Below, piece after piece: positions 37,941 to 49,478 of a stretch of 64,000 nt of DNA. The stretch comes from Serendipita indica DSM 11827. Its lineage: Eukaryota; Basidiomycota; Agaricomycetes; Sebacinales; Serendipitaceae. The stretch's first letter is position 1. Every line of letters starts with the position of its first letter. A model generated the notes under the pieces. The model was not told where the DNA came from and made no database searches. It saw only the letters and a program-made list of their open reading frames with translations. Location: contig CAJVGD010000042.1 in NCBI GenBank assembly GCA_910890315.1, positions 434,001 to 498,000 on the forward strand. The letters run 5' to 3'. A program made the translations under genes and the position numbers.

Positions 37941-40447
37941 TCATGATACGAAATGCCCCGATGTAGCCGTGTGCGGCGTCGTAACAGCGGGTGTCGTTGT
38001 CGGCACAAGACTATGCGCCGACTCGGGACGCTCCGTATACTCTGGCGCGGGCTCATCATTTGCATACTCGTGCACGATACTCCCCGGAGGCAATGTAGGT
38101 GGCGTCGCACCAGGAGGAAGATGGATGTGATAGTGAATTTGGTGCTGCGGTGACGTTGACGTGGGCGAGAGAAGTCCCGTCATGGCACTCTGATGGCGTG
38201 GGTCGACCGTCGATGAACTACTAAAGTGTCGAATACCCGTCCCTCCAGCGGCGGCAGCGGCAGCAGCAGCAGAGGCGTCGATTGAGCTTCCGTGGCGTGA
38301 GATGACTGCGTCGCTACTGGGTTGCGGCGAAGATGGGTAGTGACTCGTATGACCATCCATACTAAACGGTCGGGTATCAGACGACGGTCCCGTCGAACTA
38401 GTTCCTCCGGGTGTTGTCGGTGGAGGCAAATGTTGCACGAAATCCGTCGTGGTCGTATGCGTACGCAGACTAGACGCTCGTCGAGGACTTCTCAGCGACA
38501 GGTTTTGCATCGCGTACCCTGCTTCTTCCGCCTTTCGACGATGAGAGCTATTGGCAGTATGTGGTGTACCCTCGGGTGATATTCCAGCTAACAATGCCCC
38601 CTGATGATGCGCATCGGCGTCTCCTCCAATAGGGCCCTGTTCGATGAAATAGTTGTTACTACGACGCGTCGTATTGGCGCTGCTCGTATTGATCGTAAAC
38701 CCGGGAGTGGTCGCAGTTGGAATCGGCTCATAGGGCTCGATAAGCTTCTGACCATCCTTTGATTCCCTGCTGACTTTGTGCATACGCTTTTTACGCCTCC
38801 ACCACAAAAAGGCAATGACCAATGCTGCGACGACGGCGAGCGTGGCTCCAACCGAGATGCCAGCGACGGCACCAGCACTCATCCTCGAGTCTCTGAGCGT
38901 GCTAGATCCACGCGGTGCAAATCCAATGGTATCTGTGCCGTTACGATTCGCATTATAGACACTATTTGCGATGAGCAAACATCTCAACCAGAGAAACGTG
39001 ACATACATGTAAACGGTTTGGGCAAAAGTGCGACCCAGGAGATACGAGGTAATAAAGGGATTATCCCAGCTCCGAACGAGCCCGGTGCACATCGTGCCAG
39101 AGGTATCGCCCTCGACCAGTTTATCGGATGGAACAGTGTAAGACTTTCCACCGAAAACGACGGTAAGAGACAGCGAGTTTTTGCATGGGATTGACCATGT
39201 TGTGCCATCGGACGAGTTGGTGGCAGTCGCACCGCCAAGCCTCGAGTCTGCACAGAGTCAATACATTATCAAGAACACCGATGAGAGACGTACAGAACGC
39301 CTCGGCTTCCTCATAAGGGAATCGTATGTCTGTGATGGACGTTTCGACCACGGCGACACCACCCGTATTGCGACCGACTGTCCATCCATCGGCTGTGGCC
39401 GACCAGCTATCCAACTTGAGACTCCAGGCATTCGGATAATTTGAAGGAATGTCATCGTTGCTCGCGACGACGACGGGGTTATAAGTTATCTGGTCGTTGT
39501 ACTGGGTGTCTGTTGCGCGGAAATCCATCACGCCAGCACTCTTGACAGTACCATTTGGATCAACCTCGTTTGGGTTGTTGAGTTGGAGACCGATTGTAAA
39601 GTTTTGCCAGCCGCGGTAGTTGCGGAACACGGTCTCGATGAAGGAATCATTGCCTGCTCGACGACCTAGACCTAGTAATCCTGAAGCACCATTGCCAAAG
39701 ATGCCATTCGACTCGTCTGCGACGACGACTAGAAAGTGCAGGGGTAAGTGGTCAGTCTACGCAGTGTAAAGATAGACTTGCCGGTTTGATCTTGATACCA
39801 CCAGAGAGAGCCATTTTCCGTCTTTAGTCCACACGCTTCGGAGATTCTGTCCCCCTTGATGGCGTTGCCTCCTATGGTGATTGTATTCGAGCCATTAAGG
39901 GCGACCTGGGTCTGTGATATTGAGGCGTTGTATCTATAGAAGTCGGTTAGCCGAGGTGTCAATAATAACTAGAAGTCGAGAGGGGGAGTGAGTGGGAAAC
40001 ATGCGCTCGGGAGTGGGCGGGCATTAAACAGAAGAAGATACAAGATTCGATAATAGAGTAGGAACAAGAAGACGTACAGGGAAGACGTGCCGATCTGAGA
40101 AATGCAACTGGGGCACTTGGTACCAGCGACAGCAGTCAACGAGGTCGAAGTTGAGATCATGAATGTAAAGTTTTGTATCGGGGCACCCTTTCCTTGATTT
40201 CCCTATGAGCGCGGGATGGAGCGTTAGCGGATGGTGATCCTGCGAATGCTCGGTAGAAATAGACAAAACTGACCATGCCAATGGAAGCAACATAACGACC
40301 TTGAGCGTCTGTAGAGAGTGGGATAACGAATCCATCGCTGTTGGCGGGCAACGCGCGCTTTGAAAGCAGCCGGTGGGGGTTTAGAAAGCCAAACGCAGAC
40401 GCGCTTGTCGATAAAGAGAGGAGCGCCACCAATACCAGCCCAACCAT
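37941..40447 (-). CDS. Single-pass membrane protein with pepsin-like fold lacking the catalytic Asp motifs
   Basis: Signal peptide MVGLVLVALLSLSTSASAFG; then an ectodomain with pepsin-family landmarks (GRYVASIGM, GAPIQNFTF, GIFGNGASGLLGLGRR, VMDFRATD). The first active-site triad (DTG) is replaced: FMISTSTSLTAV stands where DTGSS is expected. The second is VVETSI instead of VVDTGT. A CxxC pair (CPSC) and several N-glycosylation sites are visible. After a Cys-containing stretch comes a transmembrane helix (VAGISVGATLAVVAALVIAF) with a WWRRKKR stop-transfer. A long Ser/Pro/His-rich cytosolic tail follows, with a poly-Ala run encoded near 38250. One intron uses a GC donor (G|gcaagt...ctag) near 39785. 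The layout suggests a non-enzymatic surface receptor or adhesin; the function is unknown. Confidence 0.75.
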
Positions 40448-41247
40448 GACTTTAAATTTTGACCAAATTTGTTCGCTGCTCGTTGTATGACGAGTTGACG
40501 AGGGAAGATGGGGGGCGTAAGGGAATGTGCGCGACGAGGCAAGGGCCAAGAAGCAACTTCTACTACGTAGAGTAGGCGGTGTATGTGTGTATGTGTTCCT
40601 CGCAGTCACCGGCGCTTTCTCAGCAAAAATACGGCAAAGGTAAGGGTCCAAGTTGCAACTATTACCGTACAGCAAAACAGTAGATGACCTCGGACGTGGG
40701 CGCGCGCACCGCGGGTGGATCAGGCGACGCCTTGTATTCCCAAACCGAAACAGGAGACGGAAATACTCAGCTACCTGCAGTTTTCCGCAGTATTTTGGGC
40801 GTACAATAGGCGCCGAGGGACCACGCGCCGCTCCATCGGACATCATGGAGTTTTCGGAACCCGCGACTGGTCCACATTCCTGCAATTTGGGAGAATTTTA
40901 CAGGATATCCACGCAGGAACACCCCGGACATTCACCGGCAAAAGCAATTTAGAGTGTGAGAACCCTGGTTATTCCTGCAGCCAATGACCGCTATCAATCT
41001 CGACGATATCGCGGGTCGCATTACGTGCTTGCCGCGCCTCAGGGAGTCGAAGCACAATGCACCTCTGCTTCACACACTGCTCGCCAAAACGCCAGATGAC
41101 TCTCATATCAGCTTTGGTACAAGACGGGCTGTAAACCAGCACAGAACGGAGACAGCTCTCTTCAAATGCCAGCCTGGCATTCTCATCCGTCACCGGACGG
41201 AGACACGACCATCTTTGGAAAACAAGTCCCTTTTTTCTGGTTTGGTG
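40448..41247. other. Intergenic stretch without recognised gene
   Basis: About 800 bp between the pepsin-fold gene (promoter side) and the 3' end of the sirohaem gene. A plus-strand ORF (about 40984-41355) runs partly antisense to the sirohaem gene; it shows no family resemblance and is not called. Confidence 0.5.
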
Positions 41248-43082
41248 TCAGAATCCCCACTCTCCAGTCCGTTCACGAATACACCATCCAGCCTCGCCAA
41301 GCCAGCGCTGTACCCGCTCGTCATCCTTCTTCCGCAGACCCTCCTCGTCGTGTAGGCTTGCTTTGGCATCCTCCAACACGTCGACATCGCCCTCTCCCTC
41401 GAGCGCAAGCACAGACCAGCCAATGACCATCATCCCCGGAGGCCGTTGCTCGCCCACTTGCGCCATTGCACTCGAAATCGTCGATAATGTTGCTGAAATC
41501 ACACGTTGATCCGGCATCGACGACCGCTCGATAATAGCAATGGGCAGGTTTGACGGGTACGCCGCACCTTCTCGTAGTCCACTTGTATTCGTCGGCGAAA
41601 TCAGTGTCTCGACGACACTATCCAATCTCGCGACGCCCATTAAGAGCACCAATGTTCGGCTGCGGATGTATCCTGGGAGTGCTGTTGGTTTGCCTTGTCG
41701 TCCTACGCCTGTGCACAAGATCATCGACTCGGCGACCCGCGCTGCGTGACGGGAATATTGGCAAGTGCGGGACCAGCAATCGCAGATGTGATCCCCGGTA
41801 CGAGAATCGATTCAAAGCCATGTTTGCGGAAATAGAGAACCTCTTCACCTGCGCGGCCATAGACCATTGGATCGCCTTGCTTGAGCTACACATCGTCAGG
41901 ACGCGAGATCAGATAAGAAAGATATAGACTTACGCGGACGACAAGCTCGCCTCTGCTGGCGGCCTCGACGGCCTCGACCATTAACTCATTTTGGGCACCG
42001 TCGGCATTGCCTGGAAACTTTTTGGCAATCTTTACTGGAGTCGACGATGGGATGAGCGCGAGGACTTCTGCTGGGACGAGTTTATCGGATAGGACGAGCG
42101 TGGCCTTTCGAGTGAGAATCTCGTGTGCAGCCACGGTGAGGAGACCTGGGTGGCCTGGTCCGGATCCAAGGAGATAGATCTTTCCACGCTGTGAAGATGG
42201 GGAGATGGCGAGTTGGTGATGGGTCAAGTTGTTGTTCTCTATCGGGCCTTCGCTCTTGAAGAGGTCATCCATCTTTTCTGGCTCCATCGTAGCCAATTGT
42301 TCCAACGGCCAATATTCACTCACTTGCGCAACCCATCTCATTCTGCGCAATTGGCGTTCTTGACTCGTTTCTCCTGGTTTTACACCTTGGTCCACGGCCT
42401 CGTTGGGTGTCGTAGGCTGCGAATCTTCGTTGCCGTCGAGCTCGTCTGCCTTGTCAATCTCTTCCAAAGACTTGACACGCGCACGAAGCTTGGCTACATT
42501 TTCTACAGCGTCTCCAATATTGGACGGCAACTTGCTGACTACTTCGCGTCGTATCCGCGAGGCGAGTCTGCAACCCTTTCCGTTTGTCGTGACGGCCACT
42601 TGTAACGAGCCAAGGTGTTTTGATGAACTAGATGATGAAAGAGGGAATCGGTGGCATGTTGGGAGGGTAAAATCGCAGAGAGTGGGCATGTCTGCGACGT
42701 TGACGAGAATGTTTCGTCGTGATAGTGATTGTCGAAGTGTCGCAGCAGATAGATATGTACGACGACGAGGTGTTCCGATCAGAGTATCGGTGATAAACGC
42801 CGTCGCCACTGGTTGAGTGAGCGTTTGGAGGATGTGCTCAAACCCTTCTAGATTGTTGAAATGCACAATCTCTAGTTCCTTTCTGTCTCTTCTGACAATA
42901 ATCTCCTCTGATGTGATCTCTGCATCGTTTTCGACGAGGATGAGGACGGTCGAGTCTGCTTGCAGGGCCGCAGTGGCGCGCGTTGCTGCCAAAGCACCTC
43001 CGCCAACGACGAGCGTTGTTTTAGATGCTAAAGAAAGTGCTACAAGGAGTGAAGCACCTCGTTCGATGGGTGGATAGACCAT
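41248..43082 (-). CDS. Sirohaem synthase fusion: Met8-like dehydrogenase/ferrochelatase plus uroporphyrinogen-III methyltransferase
   Basis: The N-terminal half starts MVYPPIERGASLLVALSLAS and holds the NAD-binding loop LVVGGGALAATRA, then NILVNVADMPTLCDFTLP and GRLAS-like GCRLASRIRREV of the Met8/CysG-N family. The C-terminal half is a classic SUMT: IYLLGSGPGHPGLLTV, VLSDKLVPAEVL, VVRLKQGDPMVYGRAGEE (completed over the one intron), VPGITSAIAGPALANIPVTQRG and MILCTGVGRQG. Together these convert uroporphyrinogen III to precorrin-2, sirohydrochlorin and sirohaem, the cofactor of sulfite and nitrite reductase. In budding yeast these are two genes (MET1, MET8); here they are one, as in bacterial CysG but with the domains in the same N-to-C order. 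An in-frame ATG at 43187 would add 35 residues. Confidence 0.88.
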
Positions 43083-43193
43083 TTGTAAAAGTCGGCCGGG
43101 GTTAAAAAAGCGTCTTGTCCAAATATCCGCGTCGCGATTGCATAATCGGCAAGGGGCTCCGAGGTATGGTGCAATCGATTTCGCCACGGGAAC

Positions 43194-43915
43194 TCAATAC
43201 GTCGCTGGCTTTGCGAGTCGACTCATGACTGTGGCCGCGTTTTCGGCGACTTTGCGCTGCTGTTGGTAGCGCTCGTTGACGGCGTTGTTGAGCATTGTGC
43301 GTAGTTGGTCTTCAGGCATGGTCGCTGCGGCCGGGAGAGCAACATCAATGTTCATATTGTCCGTGTCTGTAGAGGGCCGGGGGACGATTGGGAGAGCACC
43401 GATCCCCGTCTCGTTGAGAAACTCGTAAAACTGGGCAGTCAAGTCTGCAAGTGTCGTATAATCACCTGCAGATGCAAACGAAATGTTAGCTGAATCCTGT
43501 TGAGCGTGGCTTTTACCCACTTGCAGTCTTGTTGGGGTTAACATCAGGCTCATAGGCTCTATCACTGCGATAGAATAAGATATACAGGCTTTTATGCTGC
43601 CAAATCAACGTACATGCCGTTGACGACGGATTCGGCGAGTGCAATCAGCTGCGGGAGATGTTGGTTGAGCGCAACCTCAATATTCGCACGAAATTCAGCT
43701 GCAGGAGTCCCAGGAACTGGCTGGGGAATCTGAGCAAGCTGGACGGGCAGCCCAGAGAGACTGGCAAAGTCGGGGATGCCTCCAGTCGCCGTCGAGGACG
43801 CTGGAACGGCGCCAGATCCCAGTTCAAACGACGTGGAGAATGATGGAGTTTGACCCAGAAAGTCAAGCGTCGTGTCCATCTCGTTCTTGACGGACGAGTC
43901 GTGTGGTTTCGACAT
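43194..43915 (-). CDS. Unrecognised small protein, three exons
   Basis: Start MSKPHDSSVKNEMDTTLDFL; exon joints NG(I)DRAYEPDVNPNKT and TAS|DYTTLADL are in phase, and it ends RLAKPATY at 43194. About 200 residues: a Ser/Pro-rich N-terminus, then amphipathic helices (IEVALNQHLPQLIALAESV; LTAQFYEFLNETGIG; MLNNAVNERYQQQRKVAE). It resembles in style a subunit of a large complex (for example a Mediator-type helical subunit), but I cannot name a family. It lies 111 bp upstream of the sirohaem gene on the same strand and is divergent from SIN3. Confidence 0.6.
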
Positions 43916-44353
43916 GGATGGGTTCAAGGTTTGTTAGTGACGTTTTACACTGTATTTCAGGATTCACAGGATATATTTATTATATCAAGATGTACCGATG
44001 TGCATGGACCTTCCATGAACACTCAAAGTCACCTTCTAAAATACATTGAAATGTATATAGTTTGTATTTTTGTAATATTCCCTTTGATATTCTGCGAGCC
44101 CCCGATTCCCAGCTAGGCCGGCCTGGCGATTGAAGCCGTCCCAAGGTTGCTTCCAACCATAATCCCCGCCTTGTCACGGCATTCTCCAGCAACTTTGTAT
44201 TCTGCCTGAACAACATCAAGACGTCTAGCAAACTATTCCGAGTAACAGTTTGACCTTGCGCGTCAGGAGAGCGTCGTCAGTTTTCAGGTTGGACGCCGAG
44301 AAAGCTAGACCCGACAAAGCTCATCGTACACAGATTACATTCTCTGAGACAAT
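43916..44353. promoter_or_regulatory. Divergent promoter region, small gene / SIN3
   Basis: About 440 bp between head-to-head genes, with AT-rich patches (ggatatatttattatatc near 43970; TATTTTTGTAATATT near 44063) that could be core promoter elements. No gene seen. Confidence 0.45.
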
Positions 44354-47300
44354 ATGGACGCAGATACTTCCTATCCCAGTCAGCTCCCCCCAGTTTCTGC
44401 TGTTGTGGGCGAGCAGCATTCGCACCCAGCCGTCAATGCCGACCATACCGTCTGTTCTTTTCTTCATCCTACTCACCATCACTTGCTTATTCTCATATTT
44501 TTGACCCGCAGATCCCATCGGGGCCTCTTGACCAATCATCGGTCTCGACGCTGAACGCAGCATCCGTCAACTTGCATGGCTCTCTATCCTCTCGCTCTCA
44601 GACACCAAGTCGTCAACAACAAGCTGCATTCCACCCCGTAGCTGCTCCTGTTCCGAGGACTGCAGCCAGTACGGCGCCGCAAACTCCACTCATGGACGCC
44701 CAGCCCGGTCCGGCCTCTTCTCGCGCCAGGTCTCCTCAACAGGATGATGGGTACCAGTCTGAAAGGCCTCTGAACGTGACGGACGCTCTTGGTTATCTCG
44801 ACGCGGTCAAACAACGATTTCACGATCGACCCGACGTCTACAACCGGTTCTTGGATATAATGAAAGACTTCAAGACCCAAATGTACGCATAAAACTCTGA
44901 TTCGGTTGACTTTTCTGACCATTGTTCACAGAATCGACACTCCGGGTGTTATCGAGCGAGTTTCGCACCTGTTTTTCGCTCATCCAGACCTTATCCATGG
45001 ATTCAACACATTTCTGCCTGTCGGCTACCGCATCGACGCTGGAAGCGGAGGTAGTATCCTCGTCACAACGCCCTCTGGCGTCACCTCTCTCAACGCTGGC
45101 CAGCTTCCTCCATCGACTGAATTTCCTGGTGTCTCGCGACCTCGGAGTAGCCAGCATGGGCATCATCCGACTGCTCTCAACGCCCCACCGCCGGCTCAGC
45201 CCGTTTACCATCCTTCAGTGGCAGATACGGCCATGCACGGTCCTGCAGGCCTCGGACCCGGAGCTCCGAGTCATAGTCCCTATGCTCACCCAACTGCAGT
45301 AGTAGATCCCAACACACGGGTGCTAGAACCACCCTCCGATCCACAATTCGAGTTTCAAAAAGCGATTGCGTATGTCAGCAAGATCAAGACCCGCTTTAAC
45401 AATGATCCCGATACCTATAAAGCCTTTCTCGAGCTCCTTCAGAAACATCAAGATGTCAAGAATATCGAGGTGCGCGTCGGCTGCTTTTGGGGTTGCCTCA
45501 ACTGAGCTAATTCCGACATAGGTTCAGGAGCAGATCAGCGTCCTTCTACAAGGAGCTCCGGATTTGCAAGCAGAATTTCGCGAGAGCTTTGTCGATGGCC
45601 GAAGTGGGAGCTTCCTAGGGAGCGCTGCGAACAGTGCACTTGGTTCTAATCCACATGATTGGATGAATCCCAACAAGCGCAAAGATCCTTCCTCTGGCAT
45701 GGCAGTTCCTCCAGCCAAACGCAAGAAAAAGGTTCAAGAAAAGGAACCTTTGCCATCGTCCAAGCCGCCGTCGAGTGTTCGCCCCAAGAAGCCAAAGCCC
45801 CATCCCCGCATCGAGCAAGCAGACGACTATATGTACGATAATGGCAATGGAATCACTGCGGTTGGTGGCGGCAGTGGGTACATGGGTATGGGCGCCAGTA
45901 CCCCCGAGGATCAGGTCTTTTTCGAAAAGGTCAAGAAGACGCTAGATAACCGGGAGACGTACGACGAGTTCCTCAAGCTTCTCAATCTCTTTACCCAGGA
46001 TATCATCGATATGAGGACCTTGATTGATAAATCTGCGACGTTCCTTGGCGAAGGCTCGGAACTACATCTTCAATTGCGTCGCTTGCTCGGGTGGACCGAG
46101 CGCGAGAGACTTGTCAGGGAGCCCGACGACACGAATACGATTCCTGTGGCAAACCACGCCATCTACGTGCCGCATGAAAAGGACGACTTGCACCATAAAT
46201 GTGGTCCTAGCTATCGAAGGATCCCGGCCAACGTAAGTGGTTGATGAAAGGTCAGAAGGCGAGTACTGAATCATAACAGGAAGCTCACGTGGCTTGCTCC
46301 GGACGAGATGCGCTCTGCCGTTCGGTGCTCAATGACGAGTGGGTGTCGCATCCTACCTGGGCCTCTGAGGACAATAGCGGCTATCAATCTCACAAGAAGA
46401 ATGTGTACGAGGAGGCGCTTCACAAATGCGAAGAGGAGCGACACGAGTTTGATTTCCATCTCGAGATTATGACAAAGACCATCTCGGCCCTCGAGAACAT
46501 TAACATGAAGATACAACAGATGACCAACGAGGAGAAATCAACGTTCAAGTTGAAGCCCGGTCTCGGTCTTCCAAACAAGAGCATCTACCAACGCATCATC
46601 AAAAAGGTCTACGGGAAGGATCCAGGGATGGAAGTCATTGCCACTCTTCACGACTGCCCTGCCATTGCGGTCCCAATCGTTCTGAATCGATTACGGGCAA
46701 AGGACGATGACTGGAGACGAGCTCAGCGGGAATGGAACAAGGTCTGGAGAGAAGTCGACGCCCGAAACTTTTACAAGTCGCTCGACCATCAGGGGGTCAC
46801 GTTCAAGGCCACGGACAAAAAGGCGTTGACGACCAAGTCTCTGGTCGCGGCCATCGAAGCAGCACGAGATGAACAGGTCTCGGAGCGGGCTGCCATGATG
46901 GACCCAAGTCTTGCACGGACACGGCCGGCCCATCAGCTTGCATACGAATTGACCGACCTCGCCGTCATGAAGGATACGACATCGCTTATCCTGGCATATC
47001 TCGAACGACTTGGCGCGCATTATACTGCGGCTGAGCGTGACAAGATTGAACGCTGGCTAGTCTCCTTTGTCGTTACCTTTTTCGTGCTCGACAAGGAAGA
47101 CTTTGAGAATGCGGTCAAGGGCGCAGCCACGAACGCTCCTACATCGAGCGCGCTTGGAGTCACCAACATGGTGCCGGCCGAGAATGGAGCCCTCACGATG
47201 GATGTGGACCCCGACGAGACAGAGGCTGTCGCTAGCGGGCGGCGAACGCCCAAAACTAAAAAGGGCAAGTCACTCAAGAGTGGCAACGTCTCGAGGATCC

Positions 47301-48724
47301 CGTCGGCGAAAGCCACGCCCATTATGCAAGCTGCCGAGTTGCCAAAGGAAGTGAAGGAGGACGGTCCGATGCCCGTTGATAGTGTTTGGATCGGCACGCA
47401 GCCTGGCCAAACTGACACCGCCACTTCGAATGTCCGCGGTGCGGCTGATCCCAAAAAGGGTCCTGCGGCGAACCGAAAGGCCTCTTTCTTTGGTAATACG
47501 ATCACATATGTGATTCTTCGTATCTTCCAGGTATGTTGTTTTGGCTATTGTGGGCCTTTGCTAAACGTGCTTTATCTAGACATTGTACTCTCGATTGCTC
47601 CTTTGCAAGGAAATCACCCAGCAACTCTCGACGACGACGGGCACTCATACGGCGAACCCAATTGCCATCGAGCTCGGATTGATTGACGGATTGGGCCCCG
47701 GAACGATGAACTTGTTTGTGCCAAATAATGAAGCAGAGCTCAACCCGGACGGAACACCGTTCAATCCGACGAGCCGGTTCTATGCGCACTTACTTGAATG
47801 CTGCGAGAGTCTCTTTGCGGGGGATATGGACCAGAACACGTTTGAAGAAAACTTGCGGTTTATGTTTGGAACCAAGGGTTATCTTATGTTTACTGTTGAC
47901 AAGGTCATTGCAGCCCTTATCAAACAGGTATGTCTCTATTGGAGTCGCTTGGAAGCATTGCTGATGTGCACGTAGATTCATGCTGCGATTAGCGATCCGC
48001 AGACGGAAGAGCTGATCAGCCTCTTGCGTACGGAAAGACGAGCAGAGGACCCGAGTACTCAGCAAATTATCACCTATCGACGGAATGCTGAAGAGATTAT
48101 TGGGCAAGATGATAACCTCTTTAGGATCAATTGGGTAAGCGTCTTCTATGTGTACCGTGCATGGCCTGACTTGGTTGCGTAGGATCACTCAATTATGACT
48201 ATCCAGCTGCTCGGGAAGACTGATCCCAGCACGGACGATGCTGAGACGATCGCCCAACGGTGGCGACGCTACATCGAATCTTATGTCCTCGTAAGTATTT
48301 CCTGACAGATTGACGCGATACTTATACTATCCTCAGACTCATCCTACAGAGGGCATCAAGGAGGATGTCAAGAATCCATTCCTTCGCAGGTCAGTAGCTC
48401 AAATTTAGAGGAGCAGTTTTCTCATTGTATTACAGGACGGTCATGGAAGCACCGTTGACGGAGACTGGCTGTCATGCGGACAATGGTCTCGAGATTCGAG
48501 TGTGCATCCGCACGTACAAGCTCTTTTTCGGCCCCGAGACGGAGGACTACTTCTGGCGATACGGGGATGGCGCGCGCAAACAAGCAATGGAGCGACTGGC
48601 GGAGATTGACACAAAGCGTAAAGAACGTTTCGAGTCATGGCTCGAGTCGCGGCGAGCAAAGATTGACAAGAGCGAAAAGTCGGATAATGGGGTCAAGAAG
48701 ACTGAGACGGCGGTGGAAAAGTAG
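44354..48724 (+). CDS. SIN3: SIN3 transcriptional co-repressor scaffold
   Basis: About ten exons. PAH1 (about 44770-45040): [20 protein letters not shown] ... [23 protein letters not shown]2 (about 45350-45590): [20 protein letters not shown] with the ALLQGAPDL helix. PAH3 (about 45915-46060): [20 protein letters not shown]. The HDAC-interaction domain follows: [42 protein letters not shown] and [19 protein letters not shown]. The C-terminal Sin3 region (FLGxxxxYVLLR-like THP...[23 protein letters not shown]) ends [12 protein letters not shown]3 holds Rpd3-type histone deacetylases and recruits DNA-binding repressors through the PAH domains. The first intron ends at cccgcag before IPSGPLDQ. 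It converges with a solo-PAH gene 98 bp away. Confidence 0.93.
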
Positions 48725-48822
48725 AATGCGAGGATAAATGTAGCTGTCTGGATTTGTGTACATCTGGTGATTATTGTCTACTCGTGATACTCCAAGAAAA
48801 TGAGAGTGATGGTCAAGAAATT

Positions 48823-49274
48823 TCATTGGGCACTGCGTCGGGTCCGAGAGGAGCATCGAACGGGCTGAACCGTATGCCTTGAGCTTCGTCTGGGCTGGCA
48901 TATGACTGTCCTGGAACCAAAAGGAGAGAAGAGGATCATCGTACTCTCGTCTTCTCCATAGACCAAGGAGCAACTGGGTGGAAGCCAGGTATTGAGGGCA
49001 TTAATGAGTTCTGGAACCATGAAGCAGGTCCGAGCGATACGAATCATCAATCCCTGGACATCCCTTTGAATCCGGTGAGCGAGTGGCAATCTCAGATGGC
49101 GTGGACTTACCTGTCTCTATAGAATGCTTCGAGTGCACCAAGGAGTTTGGTAAACATTTCTGGATGGTCATCGGCCAGGAGGGCAGCGCAATCATCAAGA
49201 AAGATGTGCGCTTCGATTTTGTCGAGACGGTGCGTCGGACGAGGGAACAGGGGCGTTGGATACGCATCGGACAT
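48823..49274 (-). CDS. Solo-PAH mini-protein next to SIN3
   Basis: Two exons (49111-49274 and 48823-49063; intron with gtaagt donor and ttcaaag acceptor, phase 2) give 134 residues. The pattern follows a PAH fold: IFLDDCAALLADDHPEMFTK, LLGALEAFYRD, then IARTCFMVPELINALNTWLP. The last part matches SIN3 PAH1 ([20 protein letters not shown]) in spacing and key residues. After SCSLVYGEDES the tail is Arg/Ser-rich and basic. It has no HDAC-interaction domain. A single PAH without the scaffold could compete with SIN3 for repressor ligands; this is inference. A further upstream exon cannot be excluded. Confidence 0.6.
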
Positions 49275-49478
49275 TACACGTGATTAAAATGGAAATTCTA
49301 ATAGAATACGTTGAGTTGATGGGTGCGGACGAGGAGAAGGACGAAGCGAAGAGGGTGGCCAAACATTCACCTCGTTGGATTCTCCTCCGACCACTCTGGA
49401 TTCTTGGACGTTCGGATAGATACTCTCCCATCGCTTGCTTTCATATTCGTAAGGTTGTGGATCTTTCTTTCTCCATCC

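Noticed and set aside
40984-41355. Plus-strand ORF of 123 codons
   Set aside because: Its 3' part is antisense to the sirohaem gene and it shows no family resemblance or codon signal.
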